DNA from: Planctomycetota bacterium
GTDB lineage: Bacteria > Planctomycetota > Phycisphaerae > Phycisphaerales > Phycisphaeraceae
NCBI GenBank assembly: GCA_029267795.1
Contig: JAJUHR010000022.1
Coordinates: 1 to 12,401 of the forward strand
Reading direction: 5' to 3'
DNA: 12,401 nt
This document shows, piece after piece, positions 1 to 7,039 of this stretch (positions within the stretch are counted from its first letter, which is position 1; every line of letters starts with the position of its first letter). The translations under genes were made by a program, and so were the position numbers. The notes beneath the pieces are model-generated. The model saw nothing but the letters and a program-made list of their open reading frames with translations. It had not been told where the DNA came from and made no database searches.

Positions 1-1451
1 GGCTGCAGGTGGGGCCGGGGTTTCTCGCGTCTCTGCGGCGCGAGGGGTTGCCGCTGAACCTGATGGCCGGCGGCATCGTGCTGCTGGGCGTGGCGCTGAC
101 GGTGTTGACTTGGTGGTTGGCGGGCGTGGAGCTGCCGGTCGCGGTGGGGATGATGTCCGGGGCCACGACCAACACCCCCAGCCTCGGCGCAGCACAGCAG
201 GTGCTCAACGACCTGACCGCACACGACCCGGCCGCCCACGAGGCGATCGAGAACCTGCCGGGCTTGGGGTACGCCGTGGCGTACCCGTTCGGGGTGCTCG
301 GAATCATCCTGGTCATGCTCTTGACCCGTGTGGTTTTCCGGGTCGATGTTGCGGCCGAAACCGCAGCGTATCAAAAGGAATCCGAGGGAGAGACCCCGCG
401 GGTCTGTCACGCCAACCTCATCGTGACCAACCCCAACCTCGCCGGGGTGGCCCTGAAGGACGTCCCCTTACCCGGCGGCGCCGAAAGCGGGATCGTCTTC
501 TCACGCATCCTCAAGGACGACACGCCGGAGGTGGCTCGACCCGAGACCCGGTTGAGCCTCGGGAACGTGGTCCTGGCGGTGGGCCCCCGCCACCAACTCG
601 ACCAGCTGCGGGTGATCGTCGGGCGGGAATGCTCCATCGATTTGCGGACCCTGCGGAGCGGGATCGCGACCAGGCGGGTGATCGTCTCACGGAAGGCGGC
701 GGTGGGCAAGACGCTGGCGGAGTTGAGCCTGCCCGACCGATTCGGGGTGCGGATCACCCGGGTCAGCCGGGCCGGGATCGAGATGACCGCCACGCCAGGC
801 TTCCGGCTGCAATTCGGCGACACCGTGTTGGCCGTGGGAGAAGCCGACGGGCTGGGCGGGGTCGCGCAAGAATTGGGGGATTCCGCCCAACAGTTGGACC
901 ACCCCCAGATCGTGCCTCTGTTCCTGGGGATCGTGCTGGGGGTGATCGTGGGGAGCTGGCCGATCTCCTTGCCGGTCCTGCCGGGGCCGATCAAGCTAGG
1001 CCTGGCTGGCGGGCCGCTGCTGGTGGCGATCGCGCTCAGCCGAATCACGCGGATCGGCCCGTTGGTGTGGTACATGCCCCTGTCGGCAAACTTCATGTTG
1101 CGCGAGCTGGGGATCGCGCTATTCCTGGCCTCGGTCGGGCTGGGCGCCGGCGACCACTTTATCACCACCCTGCGGGAGGGCGACGGACTGTACTGGGCCG
1201 GGCTGGCCGCGGGGATCACGCTGGCCCCACTCCTGACCATCGCCCTGGTGGCACGACTGCTCCTCAACCTGAACTACCTGAGCGTGTGCGGCCTGCTCGC
1301 CGGCGGCATGACGGACCCGCCCGCCCTGGCGTTCGCCCACACGCTCACGGGCTCGGAAGGACCCGCCATGGCCTACGCGACCGTCTACCCGATCACCATG
1401 ATCTTGCGGGTGTTGTCGGCGCAGTTGATCGTGCTGCTGCTGTCCCGATGA
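1..1451 (+). CDS. AspT/YidE-type putative transporter with two RCK_C (TrkA_C) domains, 5' partial
   Basis: Integral membrane protein of the aspartate-alanine exchanger (AspT)/YidE-YbjL family; the substrate cannot be told from sequence. The frame is open to the window edge (first full codon at 3), so the start and the first transmembrane helices are missing; the GTG at 9 lies mid-domain and is not the real start. Numbering from that GTG as residue 1: end of the first membrane domain (about 1-110) with GATTNTPSLGAA at 51-62; two soluble RCK_C-like domains at about 132-205 and 222-290; then the second membrane domain (about 300-480). GGMTDPPALAFA at 432-443 mirrors the 51-62 motif, as expected from the internal duplication of this family. 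Stop TGA at 1449-1451. It converges on the diguanylate cyclase gene 50 bases away. The family call is firm; transport of aspartate or alanine is not implied. Confidence 0.92.
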   Translation, partial: LQVGPGFLASLRREGLPLNLMAGGIVLLGVALTVLTWWLAGVELPVAVGMMSGATTNTPSLGAAQQVLNDLTAHDPAAHEAIENLPGLGYAVAYPFGVLGIILVMLLTRVVFRVDVAAETAAYQKESEGETPRVCHANLIVTNPNLAGVALKDVPLPGGAESGIVFSRILKDDTPEVARPETRLSLGNVVLAVGPRHQLDQLRVIVGRECSIDLRTLRSGIATRRVIVSRKAAVGKTLAELSLPDRFGVRITRVSRAGIEMTATPGFRLQFGDTVLAVGEADGLGGVAQELGDSAQQLDHPQIVPLFLGIVLGVIVGSWPISLPVLPGPIKLGLAGGPLLVAIALSRITRIGPLVWYMPLSANFMLRELGIALFLASVGLGAGDHFITTLREGDGLYWAGLAAGITLAPLLTIALVARLLLNLNYLSVCGLLAGGMTDPPALAFAHTLTGSEGPAMAYATVYPITMILRVLSAQLIVLLLSR

Positions 1452-1500
1452 CCCACCAGAACGCTTTCAGCGGCAGCCCAAAGCAGCGTTCGGGATAGCA
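1438..1500. terminator. Foldback structure between convergent genes, possible bidirectional terminator
   Basis: Two nested dyads fill the gap between the converging genes. The outer one pairs TGCTGTCCCG (1438-1447, inside the transporter 3' end) with CGGGATAGCA (1491-1500) through ten pairs, one a G-T wobble. The inner one pairs AACGCT (1460-1465) with AGCGTT (1485-1490). There is no clear U-tract on either strand, so a classic intrinsic terminator is not proven. Position between two converging stop codons favours a bidirectional transcription end or a 3' mRNA-stabilising hairpin. Confidence 0.45.
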
Positions 1501-2547
1501 TCAAATCGGGGCCACGCTCACCCGGTTTCGACTGGATTGCTTGGCCGCGTAGAGGGCTTGGTCGGCCAGCGAAACCAGGTAGGAAGCACCGGCCATACCC
1601 GGCTCGAAAGCCGCCACCCCGATGCCGATGGTGATCGGACGCCTGGGCCAAGGCACGGCCTGCACCGAGCGGCGAAGCCGTTCGGCCACCGACGCCGCAT
1701 CGGCCAGCTCGGTGTTGGTCAGGATCACGGCGAATTCCTCTCCGCCGTACCGGGCCACACAATCCGTGTCACGAGTCTGTTTGATCAGCACCTGGGCCAC
1801 GGCTCGAAGGGCCTCGTCCCCAGCGGGGTGACCGAAGGCGTCGTTGTATGGCTTGAAATCATCGATGTCCAACATCATCAGCGACAGCGGCAGGTAGTAT
1901 CGGGCTGCCCGGCGGAACTCGCCCCCGAGGCGTTCCTGAAACGCACGGCGGTTCATCACCCCCGTCAGACTGTCTCGGGTCGCTAGCGCCTCGAGCCGGG
2001 CGTTGGCTTCGAGCAACTCGGCGCGATGAGCCTCCAAAGCGACGCGGGTTTCTTGAAGCTCGGCGTTGGTACGCTGCAGCTCAGCGTTTTTTCTTACCAG
2101 CTCCCGCTGCGCGGCGGTCAAATCGTGGTTGAGCCGGGCCAGGCCATCGCCCTGTGCGGCTTCCCGTGAGGTGGCCCCGATAATCAACAAGCAGTCGGCG
2201 GTGGCCGCCCCTATGAGATCCAGCGGCACCGCCCGCCCCCCCACCGCAGCGTTCAGCTGCCAATCGAAAACAGCCCCGCGCGCCACGAGGGTATCGATGA
2301 ACCTAACGGCCTCCTCGGCGCTGGCCAGGCCCACGATCGCGGCAAAGCCCCCGCCGACCGTGCCCGCGCCGGTGACGCCCAAGTCGTCCCGGATCACCCG
2401 CGTCACCGCCCCTCGACGGTCGCAGATGACCGCGAACCCCCCGGTCGATCCCTGTCGGTTGTTCATGGCTCGCAGTTCAACTGCCCCAAAGGCGGCCGCG
2501 ACGGCCGACCGGAGACGACGGCCCGGCGAGAGACCGTGGGCGATCAT
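1501..2547 (-). CDS. Diguanylate cyclase (PAS-like sensor, coiled coil, GGDEF)
   Basis: Cytoplasmic enzyme predicted to make cyclic di-GMP from two GTP. In 348 residues: an N-terminal PAS-like sensory region (about 35-130, starting GFAVICDRRGAV), a long charged coiled coil (about 138-188, with repeated RKNAELQRTNAELQ-type heptads) and a full GGDEF domain (about 189-345). The GGDEF domain holds D192 of RDSLTG, the metal-binding DIDDF at 227-231, the active-site GGEEF at 268-272, and an RxxD product-inhibition site (RDTD, 259-262) at the canonical five-residue spacing before GGEEF, so both activity and feedback inhibition are expected. No transmembrane segment or signal peptide is seen. The start is uncertain: ATG at 2547 gives 348 aa, and an internal ATG at 2466 gives 321 aa beginning just before the PAS-like region; neither has a strong Shine-Dalgarno. 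It is divergent from the oxidase operon, which may or may not mean shared regulation. Confidence 0.93.
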   Translation of the reverse strand: MIAHGLSPGRRLRSAVAAAFGAVELRAMNNRQGSTGGFAVICDRRGAVTRVIRDDLGVTGAGTVGGGFAAIVGLASAEEAVRFIDTLVARGAVFDWQLNAAVGGRAVPLDLIGAATADCLLIIGATSREAAQGDGLARLNHDLTAAQRELVRKNAELQRTNAELQETRVALEAHRAELLEANARLEALATRDSLTGVMNRRAFQERLGGEFRRAARYYLPLSLMMLDIDDFKPYNDAFGHPAGDEALRAVAQVLIKQTRDTDCVARYGGEEFAVILTNTELADAASVAERLRRSVQAVPWPRRPITIGIGVAAFEPGMAGASYLVSLADQALYAAKQSSRNRVSVAPI

Positions 2548-2665
2548 TCACGCCGTTGATACCCAGACGCCACATCTGCTACATCGGCCCTCTCACACCC
2601 GCGGATCAAGTCAACGCAGGCCATACGTATCGCCCCGCCGGACTCCGGTCAATCGCATGGCTAAC

Positions 2666-2694
2666 TTGACAGCCCCATCGCGGCCCAGTTAAAA
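2666..2694 (+). promoter_or_regulatory. Candidate sigma70-type promoter for the oxidase operon
   Basis: A perfect TTGACA (-35) at 2666-2671 is followed, after a 17-base spacer, by TTAAAA at 2689-2694, which matches the -10 consensus at only three of six positions. The spot is about 70 bases upstream of the first oxidase-locus gene, in the only AT-richer patch of the divergent intergenic region. The -35 and spacing are good and the -10 is weak, so this remains a candidate. Confidence 0.4.
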
Positions 2695-2764
2695 GCTATT
2701 TTGCTACTTTGATCGATCGCCCACCGGACCGGGCCCCGTTCGGTCGACCGCCAGGGGACATGCC

Positions 2765-3367
2765 ATGGATGCTCAAGAGCGAGCACGGCTGATCCGAGAG
2801 CACCTGGACGCGATCGAAAAACTGCGCGGCGAAGAAGCCCCCGGCAGACCGAAAGCCCAGTGGCCCCCCCAAGGCTATTACCTGCTCTGGCACGTGCTCG
2901 TCGGCATGGTGCTGGGCATGATCGGCGCCACGGTCAGCCTGATGTTCAACATCGTCGGCTCGCTCCTGGTCGGCCAAAACCCCCTGCGGCTGATCCAAGT
3001 CTACCTGACCTTTCCGATGGGCGAACGCGCCTTGAGCACCGAAGAAGGCGCGGTCCTCTTCGTCGGCTGCGTGCTTTATCTGACAACGGGGGCGATTTAC
3101 GGGATCCACTTCCACTTGACCATCAGCGCGTTTTTTGACGCGGCCACACACCGCACACGGTTCCTGGTCGGATCGCTGATCGGGCTGGGCTTGTGGGTAG
3201 TGAACTTCTACCTCCTGCTGAGCTGGTTGCAGCCGCTGTTGTTCGGCGGCAACTGGATCGTGCGAGAGGTCCCGATCTGGGTGGCGGCGCTGACGCACCT
3301 GGTGTTCGCCTGGACGATGCTGCTGGTCGACTCGTGGGGCAGATACCAGCGTCCGCTGGTAACCTAA
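2765..3367 (+). CDS. Four-TM membrane protein of unknown function, first gene of the cbb3 locus
   Basis: I do not recognise a named family. The 200-residue protein has a charged, probably cytoplasmic N-terminus (1-35, helical, MDAQERARLIREHLDAIEKL), then four hydrophobic segments at about 41-70, 94-124, 133-157 and 170-190, and a short basic tail. There is no CxxCH, CxxC or obvious metal site; His residues at 43, 115, 117 and 178 lie in or near membrane segments. The start ATG is supported by an AGGGG Shine-Dalgarno at 2753-2757, seven bases upstream. It opens the operon and lies 89 bases before the diheme cytochrome gene, so a structural or assembly role in the oxidase is a reasonable inference only. 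It does not resemble CcoG (no ferredoxin cysteines) or CcoH (too many TM segments). Confidence 0.75.
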   Translation: MDAQERARLIREHLDAIEKLRGEEAPGRPKAQWPPQGYYLLWHVLVGMVLGMIGATVSLMFNIVGSLLVGQNPLRLIQVYLTFPMGERALSTEEGAVLFVGCVLYLTTGAIYGIHFHLTISAFFDAATHRTRFLVGSLIGLGLWVVNFYLLLSWLQPLLFGGNWIVREVPIWVAALTHLVFAWTMLLVDSWGRYQRPLVT

Positions 3368-3445
3368 TGGAGAGTCGTGGTCAAGGAACTCGTCCCACCG
3401 CGCTCGCAAACCAGCCCAGCCCTGCACCGCCAACCGCCCCAATCC

Positions 3446-3450
3446 GAGGG
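3446..3450 (+). promoter_or_regulatory. Ribosome binding site deciding the diheme cytochrome start
   Basis: GAGGG lies six bases before the ATG at 3457. The in-frame ATG at 3367, which overlaps the upstream stop codon as TAATG, has no Shine-Dalgarno and would add 30 low-complexity Pro/Arg-rich residues ahead of the membrane anchor. The downstream start is therefore preferred. Confidence 0.6.
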
Positions 3451-3456
3451 CCCGAC

Positions 3457-4557
3457 ATGCAGAACCAGCCGCGCGTGCAGACCGATCCCCCCACTTGGTT
3501 TTCCGCCATCGTGTCCGCTCGCTGGCAGCCCGTGTGGTTGACCATGCTGCTGGCCGTGGCGCTTCTGTTCGTGGTGGGAGCGGAGCCCACTCCGGACGGG
3601 GACGCCGAAGCAGGCGCTGCGCCTCGGGCCGAACCCCTGCCGCGCGTGCCGGACCTCGGCGAGTACCTGCAGTACAACCAGCGGGCCAGCCTGATCGATC
3701 GCGGCCGGCGCGTCTACTCCAACTACTGCATCGGCTGCCACGGTGCAAACGGCGACGGCCAGGGCCCAGCCGCCCCACGCCTGCTAACCAAACCTCGCGA
3801 TTTCACCAAGGGCATCTTCAAGTTCCGCTCCACCGACTCGAGCAGCCTGCCCCTGGAGGCCGACCTGCACCGCACCATCACCCGCGGGCTGGCACGCGTC
3901 AGCATGCCCGCGTTCCCGCTGATGTCCGAACGCGACAAACTGGCCGTGATCGAGTACATCAAGACCTTCTACCCCCGCTGGGAAGAGGAACAATCGCAAA
4001 GGAAAAAGGTGTTCGTCCCCGAACCCCCGGCGGACCTGGACGACCCCCAGCGGATCCTCCGCGGCCGGGTGGTCTTCGTGGCCATGCAGTGTTGGAAATG
4101 CCACGGCATCGACGGGGCCGGCACCGCAGCCACCCAAACCGAATACATCGACGCCTGGGGCAACCCGCAAAAGCCGTTCAACTTCACCCGGGGCCGGCTT
4201 AAAGGCGGCGACGACCCCGAGGACATCTACCGCACCTTCCACACCGGGCTGCGCAGCATCATGCCCTCCTACGGCGGGACGACGCTGGCGGCCGTAAACC
4301 AGCAGACCTTCGCCGCTCAAGTCGCAGACCTGCCCCCGGGCGAGGCAGAACAGCTGGCCCCGGTCGTCCAAGGGTTCCCCGAGAGCGGGGCGGACGTTTT
4401 CAACGCGATGGACGAGCCGCAGCGTCGGGAACTGGCCCAGAGCAACAGCTGGGACCTGGTGGCCTACGTCCTTTCCTTGCGGACTACGCCCTCCCCGCCC
4501 CCGGAACCCCCGGAAAATCCCCCGCAAAGCCCTCAAAACACCGCTCCGCACCCCTGA
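3457..4557 (+). CDS. Membrane-anchored diheme cytochrome c, probable CcoP counterpart
   Basis: Periplasmic electron-transfer protein predicted to pass electrons to the oxidase core. The 366 residues hold one N-terminal membrane anchor (about 24-42), a Pro/Ala-rich linker, a first cytochrome c domain with CIGCH at 91-95 and a likely axial methionine M150 (VSMPAF), a second with CWKCH at 212-216 and likely axial M269 (IMPSYGG), and a Pro-rich tail from 344. Two haem c sites on one TM anchor match the make-up of CcoP, but the sequence between the haems (PRDFTKGIFKFRST) is not the usual CcoP pattern and the gene lies before ccoN rather than after ccoO. The CcoP role is therefore inferred from context. 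Stop TGA at 4555-4557; ccoN begins 56 bases later. A longer N-terminus from 3367 cannot be excluded. Confidence 0.9.
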   Translation: MQNQPRVQTDPPTWFSAIVSARWQPVWLTMLLAVALLFVVGAEPTPDGDAEAGAAPRAEPLPRVPDLGEYLQYNQRASLIDRGRRVYSNYCIGCHGANGDGQGPAAPRLLTKPRDFTKGIFKFRSTDSSSLPLEADLHRTITRGLARVSMPAFPLMSERDKLAVIEYIKTFYPRWEEEQSQRKKVFVPEPPADLDDPQRILRGRVVFVAMQCWKCHGIDGAGTAATQTEYIDAWGNPQKPFNFTRGRLKGGDDPEDIYRTFHTGLRSIMPSYGGTTLAAVNQQTFAAQVADLPPGEAEQLAPVVQGFPESGADVFNAMDEPQRRELAQSNSWDLVAYVLSLRTTPSPPPEPPENPPQSPQNTAPHP

Positions 4558-4613
4558 AAAAAACCCGCCATGAACACGCCCCGAGAAATCCCCGACCCAG
4601 GAGCACCACAGCG

Positions 4614-6062
4614 ATGACCACTCCCCCCGCGACAGCAAGGGACACCCAGGCCGCCGCCCGCCCTCTGGTCAACCACGGGCTGGTCAAGTGGCACCTGATC
4701 GCCGGGATGGGTTGGCTGACCCTGGCGATGTTCGACGGGTTGGTCTACTCCTCGCAGTTCATCCACCACTGGAGATTCCCCCTAGCGGAATGGCTGTCCC
4801 CCGGCCGCATCCGCATGGCGCACACGAACCTCGTCGCGTTCGGTTTCCTCGTCAACAGCTTTACCGCGATGCTGTACTGGTGCGTGCCCCGGCTCACGGG
4901 CCAGCGGGTGCTCTCCAACGCGCTGGGCTGGTTGATCTTTTACGTCTGGCTCGCGGTGATCGCAGCAATGGCGGTCGGGCTGCACCTCGGGCACGCCCAG
5001 GCGGTGGAGTGGGGAGAGACGCCCGTCTGGCTCGACCCCGTCGTCGTGGTGGGCGCGGCGTTGCTGGGGGCCCAGTTCTTCACGCCCATCGCCCGCAGCC
5101 GCGAGAAAGTGATGTACGTGAGCCTCTGGTATTTCTCCGCCGGCCTGGTGTGGGTGGGGCTGACCTACATCATGGGCAACTTCTTCCCGCAGTACCTCGT
5201 GGCGGGCACCGGGGCGGGCCCGATGCTGGGCCTGTACATCCACGACCTGGTGGGGCTCTACGTCACGCCGATGGGTTGGGGCATGATGTACTTCTTCGTG
5301 CCGGTCCTGTTGCGCAAGCCGATCTGGTCACACGCCCTGTCGCTGGTGGGCTTTTGGGGCTTGGCGTTCTTTTACCCCCTGCAGGGCGTGCACCACTTCC
5401 TGTGGTCGCCGATCCCGATGTTCGCCCAGTACGGCGCCGTCGTCAGCACGATCGCCGTGGAGATCGTCGTCACCACGGTGATCATCAACTTCTTCATGAC
5501 CTGGCGCGGCCGCGAGGAAGCGCTCCGCGACAGTCTGGCGATCCGGTGGTTCTGGGTGGGCGCGCTGAACTACTTCGTCACCTGCCTCCAGTGCGCGTTC
5601 CAGGTCACGCTCACGTTCCAGAAGATCATCCACTTCACGGACTGGGTGGTCGGCCACGCGCACCTGGTGATGTTCGGGGTGTTCTCCTTCTGGATATACG
5701 GGATGGTGGAGCACCTGTGGCCGAAGCTGACCGGCCGGCAGTGGTGGAGCCCGAGGCTCTGCCGCTGGCAGTTCTGGCTGATCGTGGTGGGGCTGGAGGT
5801 GATGTTCCTGGACCTGACCGCAGCCGGGCTCGCCCACGGCTTCATGATGCGCGGCCTCTCCCCCTGGGAAGAGATCCTCCAGACGATGCACCCGTTCTGG
5901 CTGCTGCGGGCGATCACGGGCCTGGTGATCTTCGCCGGCCACGTCTGCCTGCTGGTCAACCTGTGGATGACCGCGCGCGCGGCCAGGGCCGCCCACGTCG
6001 ACACCGATTACGCCCCGTACGAGGTCCTGGAGGAAGAGCAACCCACGGCAGCGGCCGTCTGA
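4614..6062 (+). CDS. ccoN: cbb3-type cytochrome c oxidase subunit I (CcoN)
   Basis: Catalytic subunit of a C-family haem-copper oxidase, reducing O2 to water at a haem b3-CuB centre in the inner membrane. Its 482 residues are close to the usual length (about 475). Ligands visible: H70 (haem b, RMAHTN), H210 (CuB, LYIHDLVG), Y254 in FFYPLQGVHH at the helix VII position typical of the cbb3 cross-linked tyrosine, H260 and H261 (CuB), H348 (haem b3) and H350 (haem b) in TDWVVGHAH. At least ten hydrophobic segments follow a hydrophilic N-terminus. The tyrosine plus the double His argue for an oxygen reductase rather than a nitric oxide reductase. The protein is divergent: the usual WWYGHNAVGFF around the first CuB histidine is replaced by LGLYIHDLVGLYVTP. 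AGGAG at 4599-4603, ten bases before the ATG, supports the start. It is followed by an unusual 141-base gap before ccoO. Confidence 0.95.
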   Translation: MTTPPATARDTQAAARPLVNHGLVKWHLIAGMGWLTLAMFDGLVYSSQFIHHWRFPLAEWLSPGRIRMAHTNLVAFGFLVNSFTAMLYWCVPRLTGQRVLSNALGWLIFYVWLAVIAAMAVGLHLGHAQAVEWGETPVWLDPVVVVGAALLGAQFFTPIARSREKVMYVSLWYFSAGLVWVGLTYIMGNFFPQYLVAGTGAGPMLGLYIHDLVGLYVTPMGWGMMYFFVPVLLRKPIWSHALSLVGFWGLAFFYPLQGVHHFLWSPIPMFAQYGAVVSTIAVEIVVTTVIINFFMTWRGREEALRDSLAIRWFWVGALNYFVTCLQCAFQVTLTFQKIIHFTDWVVGHAHLVMFGVFSFWIYGMVEHLWPKLTGRQWWSPRLCRWQFWLIVVGLEVMFLDLTAAGLAHGFMMRGLSPWEEILQTMHPFWLLRAITGLVIFAGHVCLLVNLWMTARAARAAHVDTDYAPYEVLEEEQPTAAAV

Positions 6063-6078
6063 CCCGGGCGACGATGCA

Positions 6079-6098
6079 GCGGGGTGCCGCGGGGTGCC
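6079..6098 (+). repeat. Perfect tandem duplication of a 10-mer between ccoN and ccoO
   Basis: GCGGGGTGCC occurs twice head to tail (6079-6088 and 6089-6098), starting 16 bases after the ccoN stop and directly abutting the hairpin that follows. Two copies of a 10-mer may be replication slippage; a role in mRNA structure is possible but not shown. Confidence 0.75.
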
Positions 6099-6135
6099 AC
6101 ACAGCAGGCCGAACCGAAGGTGAGGCTGCTGTGTG
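6098..6135 (+). other. Intercistronic hairpin between ccoN and ccoO
   Basis: CACACAGCAG (6098-6107) and CTGCTGTGTG (6126-6135) form a perfect ten-base-pair stem with an 18-base loop. No U-tract follows (the next bases are A-rich), so it is not a standard intrinsic terminator. A hairpin between co-transcribed oxidase genes could act as an RNA processing or stabilising element that sets subunit ratios; this is inference. Confidence 0.6.
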
Positions 6136-6188
6136 TGGAAAACAACAACTCGATGGAATGGGAGCTCTGTTTGATTAGTGCCGCTTAG

Positions 6189-6193
6189 AAAGG
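6189..6193 (+). promoter_or_regulatory. Ribosome binding site deciding the ccoO start
   Basis: AAAGG ends ten bases before the ATG at 6204 but only one base before the in-frame TTG at 6195. This favours the ATG, giving a protein that begins MERFGFIF. Confidence 0.5.
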
Positions 6194-6203
6194 CTTGGCT
6201 GAT

Positions 6204-7004
6204 ATGGAAAGGTTCGGTTTCATCTTCCTGGTGGCGGGCTTGGGGTTCTTCGCCCTGGCGTTCGTGGTCAGCGGCTGGGTGCCGCTGATGCCATTCATAC
6301 AGCTGGACGTGGTGTCGGTCGAGGAACTGGCGCGCCACGTGCCTTTGGAGTTTGCCGAGCTGCGGGAGCAGTACCCCGAGGCGTTCCAAAAAGCCTTCGG
6401 CAAAAAATCGGACGAGGAAGCGCTGGCCGAGGCGCTAGTGCTGGGCCGGGCGACCTACATCGCCGAGGGCTGCTGGCACTGCCACAGCCAGCAGGTGCGG
6501 CCCGTGGGCAACGACGAGGCCCGCTTCGGACGCGTGCACTACCCCGAAGAATTCAACAACGCCCTGAACTACCCCCCGCTCTGGGGCACCCGCCGCGTCG
6601 GCCCCGACCTGCTGCGCGAAGGCGGCTTGCGATCCAACGACTGGCACGTCGCCCACTTCTGGAACCCGCCGGATGTGGCCCCCCTGTCGGTCATGCCCAG
6701 CTACCCTTGGTTCTTCGAGCCCGACGGCCTGACCCCCAACAAAAAAGGCCTGTGCCTGATCGCCTACGTCCAGTGGCTGGGAAGCTGGACCCCATCCCAC
6801 CACGAAACCGTTTTCGATATCGGCACAATCGAGCGGGCCTACCCAGCTCCGAAGATCGAACGCCCCCTCGCCCCAGTCCCCACAGCCCCGCAGCAACAAC
6901 CGCCCTACGAGGAACCAGACACCGGCTACGACGCGGGCTATGGTGAACAGAACGCCGGCGGCTCACCAGCCGCACCCGATGAAAGCGACGAATACGGTTA
7001 CTGA
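6204..7004 (+). CDS. ccoO: cbb3-type cytochrome c oxidase monoheme subunit II (CcoO)
   Basis: Membrane-anchored monoheme cytochrome c that hands electrons to CcoN. The 266 residues comprise one N-terminal TM anchor (about 5-30), the CcoO haem motif CWHCH at 90-94 within YIAEGCWHCHSQQVRP, then conserved blocks NYPPLWGTRRVGPDLLREGG (122-141), DWHVAHFWNP (146-155) and MPSYPW (164-169; M164 the likely sixth haem ligand). All are family hallmarks. From about 218 the protein departs from the family: a Pro/Gln stretch, then an acidic, Tyr- and Gly-rich tail ending DESDEYGY. The ATG at 6204 has AAAGG ten bases upstream; an in-frame TTG at 6195 has no room for a Shine-Dalgarno and is less likely. Confidence 0.95.
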   Translation: MERFGFIFLVAGLGFFALAFVVSGWVPLMPFIQLDVVSVEELARHVPLEFAELREQYPEAFQKAFGKKSDEEALAEALVLGRATYIAEGCWHCHSQQVRPVGNDEARFGRVHYPEEFNNALNYPPLWGTRRVGPDLLREGGLRSNDWHVAHFWNPPDVAPLSVMPSYPWFFEPDGLTPNKKGLCLIAYVQWLGSWTPSHHETVFDIGTIERAYPAPKIERPLAPVPTAPQQQPPYEEPDTGYDAGYGEQNAGGSPAAPDESDEYGY

Positions 7005-7039
7005 CCCCGATCGATCCCCGACCCCCCGCAGGCCTGCCC

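Noticed and set aside
2610..2660. Minus-strand promoter for the diguanylate cyclase (TTGACC, then TACGTA after 17 bases)
   Set aside because: The -10 candidate matches the consensus at only two of six positions; it owes its shape to the ATACGTAT palindrome at 2623-2630.
2709..2722. FNR/Anr-like box (TTGAT half-site) upstream of the oxidase operon
   Set aside because: Only the left half TTGAT is present; the right half reads CGCCC instead of ATCAA, so the site is not a credible FNR box although one would be expected for this operon.
3367..3456. Upstream start of the diheme cytochrome at 3367 (TAATG overlap)
   Set aside because: No Shine-Dalgarno, and the added residues are low-complexity; the ATG at 3457 has GAGGG at ideal spacing. 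It is kept as an alternative only.
2696..3778. Long minus-strand open frame across the first two operon genes
   Set aside because: Its composition is that of a shadow frame, it has no recognisable motif, and it overlaps two well-supported plus-strand genes.
4614..6062. Subunit I as a nitric oxide reductase (NorB) instead of an oxidase
   Set aside because: The helix VII tyrosine six residues before the CuB His pair and the neighbouring CcoO and CcoI genes point to a cbb3 oxidase; the HLWVEG-type NorB motif is absent.
4688..6178. Long open frame overlapping ccoN in another frame
   Set aside because: It encodes an Arg/Gly/Pro-rich low-complexity protein typical of shadow frames in GC-rich DNA, while the ccoN frame keeps all haem and copper ligands.
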